A stretch of 64,000 nt of DNA from Sagittula stellata E-37. Lineage in GTDB: Bacteria > Pseudomonadota > Alphaproteobacteria > Rhodobacterales > Rhodobacteraceae. The stretch's first letter is position 1; each line of letters begins with the position of its first letter. The notes below the pieces were generated by a model, which made no database searches, was not told where the DNA came from, and worked only from the letters and a program-made list of their open reading frames with translations. The stretch lies in NCBI RefSeq assembly GCF_039724765.1, contig NZ_CP155731.1:62001-126000 (forward strand), written 5' to 3'. This document shows, piece after piece, positions 43,260-51,628 of the stretch. The translations under genes and the position numbers were made by a program.

Positions 43260-44113
43260 TCGCCGTGCCGGTGGGCAAAGGCCTGATGAGCCGCAAGATC
43301 GACGACATCGCAGAATTCCGCGTAGGTCAGCGCGTCGCCGCCGCCTGCAAGGCCGGTGCTCTTGAGCCGTGACAGCGCGGTTGCGCTGGCCTGCGCCGCC
43401 GTGAACAGCGTCGTGACGGCATACATCACGATGGAAAAGCCCATGCCCTGCACGTCCTCGACCGACAGCGACGCGGCATCCGTGCCATCGACCAGGCTCA
43501 GCACTTTCGGTCCTTCGACGCGGCGGGCAATCGCCTCGACCTCGGCGCGGGTCTTCACCCCGTCGACAAACACAAGGTCCGTGCCCGCATCCTGATACCG
43601 GGCCGCGCGTGCCACCGCCTCGTCGATACCCAGAGGCTGCAGCGCGTCGGTGCGCCCGATGATGAGGATATCGCCCGTGCCGCGCGCCTCGACGGCGGCT
43701 TTCAGGCGGTGCGCGCCTTCTTCGGCAGCCACGAGCCTGACGCCTGACAACTGGCCGCAGCGCTTGGGGGAAAGCTGATCCTCGATATGCAGAGCGGCGA
43801 CGCCACCCTGCATGTATTCCTCTACGGTGCGGGCCACGTTCAGCGCGCCGCCATAGCCGGTGTCGGCATCCGCGATGACGGGGATATCCACCGCGCGCAC
43901 CATGGCGCGGGCATGATCTGCCATTTCCGTCTGGGTCATCAGGCCGAGGTCGGGCTTGCCCAGCCGGACCGCCGTCGCGCCAAGTCCCGTCATGTAGACC
44001 GCGTCGAATCCCTGCCCCTGCACCAAACGTGCCGTGAGGGCATCCGGCGCGCCTGGCGCCACTGTGAACAGGCCTTTGTCCAGCCTTGTCCGCAACATAT
44101 TCTCGCGGGTCAT
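43256..44113 (-). CDS. Isocitrate lyase/PEP mutase family protein (oxaloacetate decarboxylase- or methylisocitrate lyase-like)
   Basis: A 285-residue TIM-barrel enzyme of the ICL/PEP mutase superfamily. The metal-binding DADTGYG is at 82-88 and IEDQLSPKRCG at 110-120. The active-site loop reads K-R-C-G-Q, where lyases have K-K/R-C-G-H, so the usual catalytic histidine is Gln121. Members cleave C-C bonds next to a carboxylate (isocitrate, methylisocitrate, dimethylmalate) or decarboxylate oxaloacetate. It is the first gene of the TRAP operon. RBS GGGAGGAGAC precedes the ATG at 44113. Reaction open. Confidence 0.88.
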   Translation of the reverse strand: MTRENMLRTRLDKGLFTVAPGAPDALTARLVQGQGFDAVYMTGLGATAVRLGKPDLGLMTQTEMADHARAMVRAVDIPVIADADTGYGGALNVARTVEEYMQGGVAALHIEDQLSPKRCGQLSGVRLVAAEEGAHRLKAAVEARGTGDILIIGRTDALQPLGIDEAVARAARYQDAGTDLVFVDGVKTRAEVEAIARRVEGPKVLSLVDGTDAASLSVEDVQGMGFSIVMYAVTTLFTAAQASATALSRLKSTGLAGGGDALTYAEFCDVVDLAAHQAFAHRHGE

Positions 44114-44173
44114 TCTGTCTCCTCCCGGGCTTGAACGACCTCCTCTGCCGCTCGCCCTCCGTTTTGTGATGTT

Positions 44174-44199
44174 TAACATGTTACGTGTGACATATGTCA
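44174..44199. promoter_or_regulatory. Tandem palindromes upstream of the TRAP operon
   Basis: TAACATGTTA (44174-44183, perfect) and TGACATATGTCA (44188-44199, perfect) have centres 15 bp apart, 61-86 bp before the first gene. FCD-type GntR repressors use short palindromes of this kind. The GntR regulator at the end of the operon is the prime candidate. Confidence 0.5.
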
Positions 44200-44452
44200 A
44201 TAGCCGAGCGTGAACCACGCTGTTCCGCCATGGTTTTCAGCGCGACGTGGGCGATGGAGGGATGAGAAGCTGTAGATCGCCGATTGCATGCGCCCGCGCC
44301 AGAAGCGTGCGGCCGGCGTCTCGTCGGGGGCGGAGCGGAGTGGGCGTGTTGCCCGGCGGGTCGCTGATTCCGCCGACCAGCCCAGGAAGCAAACCGCCAC
44401 GACGGTTCGGCGGTCACCAAATGTTCGGTTTGTCCGCCATCCCGAAGCCCCC

Positions 44453-44476
44453 GGCCAAGCGCCGGAGGCCTTGGCC
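44453..44476 (-). terminator. Hairpin downstream of the methyltransferase
   Basis: GGCCAAG (44453-44459) and CTTGGCC (44470-44476) form a 7-bp stem 10 bp after the methyltransferase stop. No T run follows on the minus strand, so termination strength is uncertain. Confidence 0.4.
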
Positions 44477-44485
44477 CATCTGCGT

Positions 44486-45241
44486 TCAGTCGCCTTCGGG
44501 TTTGGATGCCCGGATCAGGTAGCGATGCTCGGACCGTCGCAGCAACGACTTGCGCCAGCCCAATGCCGCCCTTTGGGCGCGATGGACCGGGCCCAGCCGC
44601 GTGTCCGTCCGCAGATCCGTGAAACCAGCCGTGGCCAGCAGCTTGGATACCGCGTCCGCCCGGGCGCCTTGCGAAAAATGCACGCGTTGAAGGATCTCGC
44701 GGTGGCGATCCATGCGCCCATGATCGACCGCCCTGCCGCGCAAGAGCCAGCGGGCAAGCAGCCCCTTGCGGACGAAATCACCGTCCACCAGCAACAGTGT
44801 GCCCCCCGGCGCAAGCACCCGGTGCCATTCGGCAAACGCTGCCTCTGGATCCACAAGGGTCCAGACGAGGTGCCGGGTGACGATCACGTCCACACTCTCG
44901 GACGGCAACATGGTCCGTTCGGCATCCGCCTGCAGGAAGGTCACGTCCGGCAGTTTTTGCCGCGCCCGTTCCAGCATCGGTTCGGCCCAGTCGAGCCCCG
45001 TCACGTCGAACCCAAGACCCCTGCACAGGCGGGAAACCTCCCCCGTTCCACAGGCCAGATCCAGAAGCCGCCGACCATTCGCCGGGCCGAGATGCCTGCG
45101 AAACAGCGTCTCCCAGGCGGCCATCTCGGCGCCGTCCTCGATTCTGTGGCCCGGCTCGTCGTCGAAGGTCGGAGCACGGTCGGACCAGTAGTCGCGGATC
45201 TCGTCGCGTATGTCGCGATTGCCATGGGGATGGATGTTCAT
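44486..45241 (-). CDS. Class I SAM-dependent methyltransferase
   Basis: A 251-residue methyltransferase. SAM motif I is LLDLACGTGEVS (59-70), motif II has the acidic residue in VTGLDWAEPM, and the post-I region FLQADAERTMLP and motif RVLAPGGTLLLVDGD follow. The acceptor is not visible. It is divergent from the siderophore-type ABC operon across a 123-bp gap with an iron box, so both could be iron-regulated. The enzyme could modify the transported ligand or metal complex; this is inference. Confidence 0.88.
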   Translation of the reverse strand: MNIHPHGNRDIRDEIRDYWSDRAPTFDDEPGHRIEDGAEMAAWETLFRRHLGPANGRRLLDLACGTGEVSRLCRGLGFDVTGLDWAEPMLERARQKLPDVTFLQADAERTMLPSESVDVIVTRHLVWTLVDPEAAFAEWHRVLAPGGTLLLVDGDFVRKGLLARWLLRGRAVDHGRMDRHREILQRVHFSQGARADAVSKLLATAGFTDLRTDTRLGPVHRAQRAALGWRKSLLRRSEHRYLIRASKPEGD

Positions 45242-45314
45242 TGCGCCTCTCGACGTTGCCTGGCCCGGGTCTCGATTAGTAGATCAATTTTGTCAACTTA
45301 TATCTTGACTAAAA

Positions 45315-45329
45315 TGATTGGATAAATCA
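45315..45329. promoter_or_regulatory. IRO-type iron box (TGA-N9-TCA)
   Basis: TGATTGGATAAATCA has the exact TGA-N9-TCA form of the iron-rhodo box bound by RirA in alphaproteobacteria. It is the core of a wider ATGATT-N5-AATCAT dyad. It lies 36 bp before the binding-protein start. An iron-dependent repressor site is the likely role. Confidence 0.55.
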
Positions 45330-45364
45330 TCCCCGGGGGCAATTCACGAAGCGAGGAAGCGAAT

Positions 45365-46498
45365 ATGACCCTGAAACAGATGCTTGGCCTCACCGCGCTG
45401 GCGGTCCTGCCCGCCATTCAGGCGGCAGCCGATCCCATCACCGTGACCGATATCGTCGGGCGCGAGGTCACGCTGGACGGTCCCGCCGACCGCGTGATCC
45501 TTGGCGAAGGGCGGCAGATTTTCTTTGCCGCCGTTCTGGACGGCGACGACCCGTTCAAGCGCGTCGTCGGCTGGCGCGACGACCTGCTGCAGGCGGCCCC
45601 GGAAAGCTACGAGATGTACGCCGAGAAGTTTCCCCAGCTCACGGACATCCCGACCTTCGGCGGCTTCAAGGACGGCACCTTCGACATCGAACAGGCCGTG
45701 TCGCTGCAGCCTGACGTGATGATCCTGAACCTGGAGGCCAAGGCCGCCACCGATGAAGCGGGCTACGAGGAAAAGCTGGCCAAGGTCGGCATCCCGATCG
45801 TCTACGTCGACTTCCGCGAAAAACCGTTCGAGCACACCGCCCAGTCCATGCAGATCATCGGCGAGCTCTTCGGCAAGGAGGAACGCGCGGCAGAGTTCAA
45901 CGCCTTCTACGACGCGCAGATGGCCCGCGTGACGGACGTGATCGGTGCGCAGGAAGATCTCGACCGTCCGCTGGTGTTCGTCGAACGCGCCGGCGGCTAC
46001 TCCGAGGATTGCTGCATGTCCTTCGGCCACGGCAACTTCGGCACCTACGTCGAGCTGGCCGGGGGCGAAAACATGGCCAAGCCCTTCATCCCCGGGACCT
46101 TCGGCACGATCAATGCCGAACAGGTGATCGCATCGGACCCCGACCAGATCGTTGTCACCGGTGGCAACTGGGACGCCTACGTTCCCGGCGGTGCGTGGAT
46201 CGGCGTCGGCCCCGGGTCCGACGAGGCCGAGGCACGCGCGAAACTTGCCGCGCTGATGGAACGCCCCGGCTTTACCGGCGTCAAGGCGGTGGAAGACGGA
46301 CAGGTGCACGCGATCTGGCACCAGTTCTACAACAACCCATACAGCTTTATCGCCGTGCAGCGGCTGGCGACCTGGCTGCATCCCGACCTGTTCCCCGACC
46401 TCGATCCCGAGGCGACGCTGGTCGAATTGCACGAGCGTTTCCTGCCGGTCGACTACCGCCCGGGCTACTGGGTGTCGCTGGACGCATCCACAAACTGA
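45365..46498 (+). CDS. ABC transporter substrate-binding protein, siderophore/heme/cobalamin type
   Basis: A 377-residue Fe3+-hydroxamate/cobalamin-type periplasmic binding protein. A signal peptide (1-22, AIQAAA) is followed by the family start ITVTDIVGREVTLDGPADRVI. The two lobes share a long helix, with the DVMILNLEAK and DQIVVTGG strands opening each lobe. A PGFTGVKAVEDGQVHAIW element near 300 is typical. Ligand could be a ferric siderophore, heme or cobalamin. The iron box upstream favours an iron source. The first of a three-gene operon. Confidence 0.9.
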   Translation: MTLKQMLGLTALAVLPAIQAAADPITVTDIVGREVTLDGPADRVILGEGRQIFFAAVLDGDDPFKRVVGWRDDLLQAAPESYEMYAEKFPQLTDIPTFGGFKDGTFDIEQAVSLQPDVMILNLEAKAATDEAGYEEKLAKVGIPIVYVDFREKPFEHTAQSMQIIGELFGKEERAAEFNAFYDAQMARVTDVIGAQEDLDRPLVFVERAGGYSEDCCMSFGHGNFGTYVELAGGENMAKPFIPGTFGTINAEQVIASDPDQIVVTGGNWDAYVPGGAWIGVGPGSDEAEARAKLAALMERPGFTGVKAVEDGQVHAIWHQFYNNPYSFIAVQRLATWLHPDLFPDLDPEATLVELHERFLPVDYRPGYWVSLDASTN

Positions 46499-46504
46499 CC
46501 TGAC

Positions 46505-46526
46505 GGGGTGGCCTGCGGGCCACCCC
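46505..46526 (+). terminator. Intercistronic hairpin after the iron-type binding-protein gene
   Basis: A 9-bp perfect stem (GGGGTGGCC / GGCCACCCC) with a TGCG tetraloop starts 7 bp after the stop codon and ends 17 bp before the next start. No T tract follows. It is likely a transcript stabiliser or attenuator. Confidence 0.55.
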
Positions 46527-46543
46527 CAACTTGCGGAGGTTGC

Positions 46544-47605
46544 ATGGCTGCGCTCTCGACGGATACCCCAACACATGCCGCCAGCTATCGCGGGCTGGTC
46601 GCCCGGCGGATCGCGATCCTTGCCGGGTTGACCGTTCTTCTTGTGCTGTCGCTGGCAATAGATGTGTCGCTTGGCCCGGCGCGCTACGATGTGCTGAACG
46701 TGCTGCACACGATCCTCGCGCCCGGCTCGGCCGACCTGCAGATGCGCGTCGTGGTCTGGGACATCCGGATGCCCATGGCGATGCTGGCGATTGTCGTCGG
46801 CGCCAGCCTGTCGCTGGCGGGCGCCCAGATGCAGACCATCCTCGCAAATCCGCTGGCCAGTCCCTTCACGCTGGGCCTGTCCGCAGCGGCCAGCTTCGGT
46901 GCGGCACTGGCAATGGTGCTTGGGGTCGCGCTTTTTCCGGCGGCCATCGCGCTGATGGTGCCGATCAACGCCTTCGCCATGGCCATGGCGGCATCCCTGC
47001 TGATCTTCGGCCTGTCGACGATGCGCGGCGTAACCGTGGAAACCATCGTTCTTCTCGGCATCGCGCTGGTCTTCAGCTTCAACGCGGCGCTGGCGCTGCT
47101 GCAGTACTTCGCCTCCGAACAGGCTCTGTCGGCGGTTGTCTTCTGGACCATGGGCAGCCTGACCAAGGCCACCTGGCCCAAAGTCGCCGTCGTGGCTTCG
47201 ATCCTGCTGATCTGCACGCCGCTGTTCGCGCGCCGGGCCTGGGCGCTGACCGCCATCCGATTGGGCGAGACCCGCGCAGCGGCCATGGGCGTGCCCGTCA
47301 AGCGCCTGCGGCTGGAGGCCTTGTTCCTCGTGTCGCTGCTGGCCGCCGTGCCCGTTTCGTTTGTCGGCACCATCGGCTTCATCGGCATCGTCGGCCCGCA
47401 CGTCGCGCGGCTGCTGCTGGGGGAAGACCAGCGTTTCTTTCTGCCCGGCGCGATGTTGTCGGGTGCGCTGATCCTGTCCGCGACCTCCGTTCTGTCGAAG
47501 GCGATCCTTCCCGGCGCGGTCCTGCCCATCGGCATCATCACCGCACTGGTCGGCGTGCCGTTCTTTGCCGCACTGATCCTGACGAAAGGCCGCAAGTCAT
47601 GGTAA
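46544..47605 (+). CDS. ABC transporter permease, FecCD type
   Basis: A 353-residue permease of the FecCD/BtuC family with about ten helices. IVVGASLSLAGAQMQTILANPLASPFTLGLSAAASFGA-like residues (about 83-120) and FVGTIGFIGIVGPHVARLLLG (about 270-290) are strongly conserved hallmarks. The ATG at 46544 follows CGGAGGT at 46533-46539. The 3' end overlaps the ATPase gene by 7 bp. Confidence 0.95.
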   Translation: MAALSTDTPTHAASYRGLVARRIAILAGLTVLLVLSLAIDVSLGPARYDVLNVLHTILAPGSADLQMRVVVWDIRMPMAMLAIVVGASLSLAGAQMQTILANPLASPFTLGLSAAASFGAALAMVLGVALFPAAIALMVPINAFAMAMAASLLIFGLSTMRGVTVETIVLLGIALVFSFNAALALLQYFASEQALSAVVFWTMGSLTKATWPKVAVVASILLICTPLFARRAWALTAIRLGETRAAAMGVPVKRLRLEALFLVSLLAAVPVSFVGTIGFIGIVGPHVARLLLGEDQRFFLPGAMLSGALILSATSVLSKAILPGAVLPIGIITALVGVPFFAALILTKGRKSW

Positions 47606-48369
47606 GTCTCGCCCTCGACCGCGTCGGCGCCCGCTACGGACGGCGCCAGATCCTTGACGATGTCTCGACACCCATGATCGAAGGCGGCGCCCTGACCGCG
47701 CTGGTCGGGGCAAACGCGGCCGGCAAGTCCACCCTGTTCCGCCGCATCGCAGGGCAGTTGCATGGCCCCGGCACTGTCCGTCTGACCGGCGCGGGTGACG
47801 ACGACCTGCGCTACATGCCGCAGGACACCGCCATGAGCGCGGCGCTGACGGTCTACGAATCCATCATCCTCGCGCTGAAGCAGGGGGGCGGAAGCTGGCG
47901 CCTGTCTGCCGCGGAACTGGCCGCCGTCGACGATGTGCTGCGCCGCTTCAGCGTAGAGCATCTGGCCCACAGGCAGCTTCCGGAACTCTCGGGTGGCCAG
48001 CGACAGGCGGTCAGCGTCGCCCAGACTCTGGTCACGCGGCCCAAGGTCGTCCTGATGGACGAACCGACATCCGCGCTGGATCTTTACCGGCAGTACGAAG
48101 TGCTGGAAGCGCTCAACCGCTACGCGGAAGACACCGGCGCGGTGGTCATTCTCGCGCTGCACGACCTCAACCAGGTGATGCGCGCCTGCACGACGGTGAT
48201 GGCCCTCGCCGGGGGACGCATCCTTGCCACCGGACCGACGTTGGAGGTTCTGACACCGGACTTGATCGGCAAGCTCTACGGCATCGACACCCGGGTAGAG
48301 CGGTGTTCGCGCGGCTGTCCGATGATGATCGTCGACGGCCCGTCCCACACGGCAGCGACCGCGTCCTGA
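47599..48369 (+). CDS. ABC transporter ATP-binding protein, FepC/FecE type
   Basis: A 256-residue ATPase with Walker A GANAAGKST (a GPNGSGKST variant) near 36-44, signature LSGGQRQAVSVAQTL near 132, Walker B VVLMDEPTSALD and the His switch LALHDLNQVM. It pairs with the FecCD-type permease to drive metal-chelate uptake. The C-terminus carries a small cysteine pair (ERCSRGCPMM), unusual and of unknown use. It ends the operon. Confidence 0.93.
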   Translation: MVSLALDRVGARYGRRQILDDVSTPMIEGGALTALVGANAAGKSTLFRRIAGQLHGPGTVRLTGAGDDDLRYMPQDTAMSAALTVYESIILALKQGGGSWRLSAAELAAVDDVLRRFSVEHLAHRQLPELSGGQRQAVSVAQTLVTRPKVVLMDEPTSALDLYRQYEVLEALNRYAEDTGAVVILALHDLNQVMRACTTVMALAGGRILATGPTLEVLTPDLIGKLYGIDTRVERCSRGCPMMIVDGPSHTAATAS

Positions 48370-48735
48370 CGTTGTTGAGCGTCCCGTCCGGCCCGGCAAA
48401 GCCACCGGCATCGAGGATCGGGGAACCTTCGCGCCGGTCGGGACCGGACAGGGCCTTGGCTGGGGCTTGACCTAGAGGGCATGTGGCCGTGGGTCTCGGC
48501 CACATCGCAGGACACACCGCCGATCCGGTCGGCAAGTCCTTCGCGCCCTCCTCCAGCCGCTCGGCACGCTCTCCGACGTCCCGCATCGTCAGCAGATCGT
48601 CCTCGACCTCGCTGCGTTCGATTGGCACGGCCAGAAGGCAAAGCTGGATGACGTGGGCACGAAAGGGGCGTCAATCGCGCGGCCATGGGTCCCGCACCCA
48701 CCCAAGACGCCCGGGTATCGGTCAGGCAAGGACGG
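48370..48735. other. Intergenic region between convergent genes (366 bp)
   Basis: It lies between the ABC ATPase (ends 48369) and nagA (ends 48736), which converge. A 9-bp hairpin is at 48481-48505. Several reading frames stay open here; one on the plus strand (about 48540-48660) has a faintly protein-like composition, but I recognise no family. A decayed gene is possible. Confidence 0.5.
48481..48505. terminator. 9-bp hairpin between convergent operons
   Basis: ATGTGGCCG (48481-48489) pairs perfectly with CGGCCACAT (48497-48505) around a 7-nt loop. Position between convergent genes fits a terminator, but there is no clear T tract. Confidence 0.4.
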
Positions 48736-49842
48736 TCAGAGCGGGACGAAGCGTCCGTCCGCGTCCAGACGGATGCCGTCGAAACGGTCGCCGGACCGCA
48801 ACAGGCCCGCGTTCCCCGGTGTCCTGAGCAACCGTGCCGGCAGGCAGGTGGCCATGGCCAGCGCCCGGATGCGCGGCACACCGATCCCGTCCAACACCTT
48901 CAGCGCGGTCGGCATGTCGAGGTCGGCCCCGGCGAGCGTCCCGTCCTCCAGCGTCAGCCGACCGTCGCGGCGCAGCACGCGCCGTCCGTTCAGGACGTAC
49001 TCCGTGATGTCGGACCCCACCGGCGGCATGGCGTCTGTCACAAGGAACAGCGCCCCCTTCTCCTTGTGGGCGTTCAACGCGATGCGCAGCGCGGCGGTGT
49101 GGACGTGGATGCCGTCTGCGATGATCCCGGCAGACACGTCGGGCCGGTCCAGGATCGCCCCCACCATGCCCGGCGCGCGGTTGCCCATCTGGCTCATGGC
49201 GTTGAACAGGTGGGTGGCGCAGCGCACGCCCGCGTCGAAGTAGGCGCAGGCGGTCTCGTAGCTGCAATCGGAATGGCCCAGCGACAGGATCACCCCGGCG
49301 CGCAACAGCCGCCGCACCAGGTCGAGCGGCACCGACTCCGGCGCGATGGTCACCTTCAGGTTCGGCAATCGGGCGGCGGCGTCGGCCAGCACTTCGGCGT
49401 CGGCCTCTGTCATCGGCCTGATCAGGGCAGGATCGTGTGCGCCCTTGCGGGCCAGCGACAGGTGCGGCCCTTCAAGGTGCAACCCGACGATGCCAGGAAC
49501 GGCCTGCGCCACGGCCTGCGCCACGGCGTCGATGGCGGCGCGCACCTTGTCGGGCGTGTCGGTGATAAGCGTCGGCAAGATGTGCGTGGTGCCGGTGCGG
49601 GCGTGCGCCTCCGCGATGGTGCGCAGTCCTTCGACAGTGGTCTCTTCGTTGAACAGAACGCCGCCGCCGCCATTGACCTGCAGGTCCACGAAACCGGGCA
49701 GGATCGTGCCATCGAGGCGCTCGGCCTCCGGCGCGTCCTTCAGGTGTACGATGGCCCTGAGCCGCCCGTCCTCTACCGCCAGCGCGTGTTCGGTCAGGTG
49801 GCGGACGCCGTCGAAAATGTCGGGGGCATGCAGGTAGCGCAT
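48736..49842 (-). CDS. nagA: N-acetylglucosamine-6-phosphate deacetylase
   Basis: A 368-residue NagA of the amidohydrolase superfamily that converts GlcNAc-6-P to GlcN-6-P and acetate. The first metal motif is the NagA-type DLQVNGGGGVLF rather than HxH. Metal and substrate residues appear in LEGPHLS, LGHSDC, ATHLFNAM and the catalytic Asp in VTDAMPPVG. The start shares one base with the stop of the SIS gene (TGATG). It is the last gene of a leftward amino-sugar operon. Confidence 0.95.
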   Translation of the reverse strand: MRYLHAPDIFDGVRHLTEHALAVEDGRLRAIVHLKDAPEAERLDGTILPGFVDLQVNGGGGVLFNEETTVEGLRTIAEAHARTGTTHILPTLITDTPDKVRAAIDAVAQAVAQAVPGIVGLHLEGPHLSLARKGAHDPALIRPMTEADAEVLADAAARLPNLKVTIAPESVPLDLVRRLLRAGVILSLGHSDCSYETACAYFDAGVRCATHLFNAMSQMGNRAPGMVGAILDRPDVSAGIIADGIHVHTAALRIALNAHKEKGALFLVTDAMPPVGSDITEYVLNGRRVLRRDGRLTLEDGTLAGADLDMPTALKVLDGIGVPRIRALAMATCLPARLLRTPGNAGLLRSGDRFDGIRLDADGRFVPL

Positions 49843-50867
49843 CACGTGGTCTCCGTCACCTTGCGCAGGTGGCGCGGCGCATCCGGGTTCACCCCGCGCG
49901 CCACGGCAACCTGTTCCACCATCGCATAGAACGACGCGATCAGCGAGATCGGGTCGGTCAGCGGATGTCCCGTGCGCACCGCAGGCAGCGCCGTTGCGGT
50001 AGTGGCCTTGCGCGAGGTGGTGAACACCTTGGCGCCCTTGGCGGCCACCTGCTCCGCCACGTCGATCAGCGCGCTCTGGGCCGCGTCCTGCACAGCCAGC
50101 GCGATCACCGGGAAACCCCGCTCGACGATGCTGACCGGACCGTGCAGCACCTCCGCCGAGGAATAGCTTTCGGCATGAAGCTGGCACGTCTCCTTGAACT
50201 TCAGCGCCGCCTCGTTCGAGAAGGCAAAGACCGGCCCGCGCCCGAGGCAATAGAGCGAGTCTGTCGTCTGCAACTCTGCGGCAAGCGGCGACCAGTCGGC
50301 GGCAACGGCATCGGCCAGGGCCTGCGGCAAGCCATGGATGGCGGCCCTCAGCAGGTCGTCCTGCACCAGTTCCGCCAGCAGCCAGACGCCCGCGATCGCC
50401 GAGTTCACGAAAGTCTTCGTGGCCGCGACCGACAGCTCGGGCCCGGCGTGCAGCGCAAGCGCGTGGTCCGAAACCTCTGCCAGCCGCGAGTCGAGGTGGT
50501 TCGTCAGCCCGACCGTCAGCGCGCCCTCCTCCTGCATCATCCGCACCATGGCGACGATGTCCGGGCTCATCCCCGATTGCGAGACGGCAAGGCAGGCGGC
50601 GCCCTTCACCTTCAGCCGCGCGCCGTAGATCGACGCGACAGACGGCCCGACAGAGGCAACGGGCAAACCGGCCAAGATCTCCGCCACGTATTTGAAGTAG
50701 GTCGCGGCATGGTCCGACGACCCCCGCGCCACGGTGACGAAGAACGCCGGATCGCGCGCGCGCAGCGCCTCGGCCGCGCCCCGGATCGCGTCGCCACCAT
50801 GGGTCAGCAGCCGCTCCACCGCGTCGGGGATTTCCAGCACTTCGCGCCGCATGTGGGTTTCGGTCAT
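49842..50867 (-). CDS. SIS-domain glucosamine-6-phosphate deaminase/isomerase (NagB-II / AgaS-like)
   Basis: A 341-residue protein with two SIS domains, like the isomerase half of GlmS without the glutaminase. The first SIS (about 35-165) has VARGSSDHAATYFKY and SVSQSGMSPDIVA-type phosphate-loop serines (AVSQSGMS). The second (about 195-330) has CLGRGPVFAFSNEAALKFKE and the HGPVSIV loop. In gamma- and alphaproteobacterial N-acetylhexosamine operons such proteins act as GlcN-6-P deaminase (NagB-II). It is coupled by overlap to nagA and to the GntR gene. Confidence 0.88.
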   Translation of the reverse strand: MTETHMRREVLEIPDAVERLLTHGGDAIRGAAEALRARDPAFFVTVARGSSDHAATYFKYVAEILAGLPVASVGPSVASIYGARLKVKGAACLAVSQSGMSPDIVAMVRMMQEEGALTVGLTNHLDSRLAEVSDHALALHAGPELSVAATKTFVNSAIAGVWLLAELVQDDLLRAAIHGLPQALADAVAADWSPLAAELQTTDSLYCLGRGPVFAFSNEAALKFKETCQLHAESYSSAEVLHGPVSIVERGFPVIALAVQDAAQSALIDVAEQVAAKGAKVFTTSRKATTATALPAVRTGHPLTDPISLIASFYAMVEQVAVARGVNPDAPRHLRKVTETT

Positions 50868-51628
50868 CGGTCTTCCTTCTGAAGGCGCAGTTGGGCGACG
50901 AAGGTATAGGCATCGCCGCGATAGAGGGATTGGGTGAATTCGCAGACCCGCCCGGAGGCAAGGCTGGAGGTCCGTTCGATCCGCAGCCCGGCGCTTCCGG
51001 GCGCCAGGTCCAGAAGCGCGGCGTCCGGCCCGTCGACGATGACGGCGGTGATCTTCTGCAACGCCACCACCGGGCGCGTGCCATGGGCGTCGAGCACGGC
51101 GTAAAGCGACTGGGTGACCTCCAGCGGGTTCGGCAGGATGTCGGTCGGAAGCGAGGCGCGCTCGATCGCCATGGGCGCCCCGTCGGCCAGCCGAAGCCGC
51201 GCGATGCGGGCGACGGAATCGCCGTCCTTCAGCGAAAGCGCGTCCACCTCTTCCGGGGTCGGCATGAAGAACCCGCGCTCCAGCCATTGTACGGTGACGC
51301 TCATGCCGCGGCGGGCCATGTCCTCGGTAAACGAGGTGAGGCGCGACAGGGTCTGGTTCACCTTCGCCGGTGTCGAGGCCACGAAAGAGCCGGACCCCTG
51401 CCGCTGCACGATCCGGCCCTCGTCCACCAGCGACTGGATCGCCTTGCGCACGGTGACGCGGCTGAACTCCGTGATCGTGGCGATCTCGCGCTCGGGCGGC
51501 AGCGGGCTGCCCGGGGCCAGAAGCCCGCCGTCCACACCTTCGGACAGGCGGTTGCGCAGTTGCAGATAGCGCGGGCCGGCCTCGGGCCTGTACCAGTCGT
51601 GCGGCTTCAGGAAGTCGACCACGCTCAT
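50864..51628 (-). CDS. GntR-family regulator with UTRA domain (NagR/NagQ-like)
   Basis: A 254-residue regulator: N-terminal winged helix (about 18-85; PPEREIATITEFSRVTVRKAIQSL) and C-terminal UTRA ligand domain (about 105-245). UTRA proteins near nag genes sense GlcNAc-6-P or GlcN-6-P. It lies inside the leftward amino-sugar operon, overlapping both neighbours by 4 bp. GGTATT-repeat elements in the nagK/murQ divergent region are its probable operators. Confidence 0.92.
   Translation of the reverse strand: MSVVDFLKPHDWYRPEAGPRYLQLRNRLSEGVDGGLLAPGSPLPPEREIATITEFSRVTVRKAIQSLVDEGRIVQRQGSGSFVASTPAKVNQTLSRLTSFTEDMARRGMSVTVQWLERGFFMPTPEEVDALSLKDGDSVARIARLRLADGAPMAIERASLPTDILPNPLEVTQSLYAVLDAHGTRPVVALQKITAVIVDGPDAALLDLAPGSAGLRIERTSSLASGRVCEFTQSLYRGDAYTFVAQLRLQKEDR

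Larger units (their letters stand above)
44114..44485. other. Intergenic region between the TRAP operon and the methyltransferase (372 bp)
   Basis: No gene is convincing. The left part is AT-rich and holds the TRAP operon promoter region with two palindromes (44174-44199). The right part holds a GC-rich hairpin (44453-44476) just downstream of the methyltransferase stop. Confidence 0.6.

Noticed and set aside
45344..48411. Two long minus-strand frames (about 685 and 575 codons) opposite the binding-protein, permease and ATPase genes
   Set aside because: They are shadows of the firmly identified plus-strand ABC genes and show no family motif.
49502..49528. A 12-bp tandem repeat (GCCTGCGCCACG)
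   Set aside because: It lies inside nagA and encodes a repeated Val-Ala-Gln-Ala; it is a small in-frame duplication in a helix, with no sign of a regulatory or mobile role.
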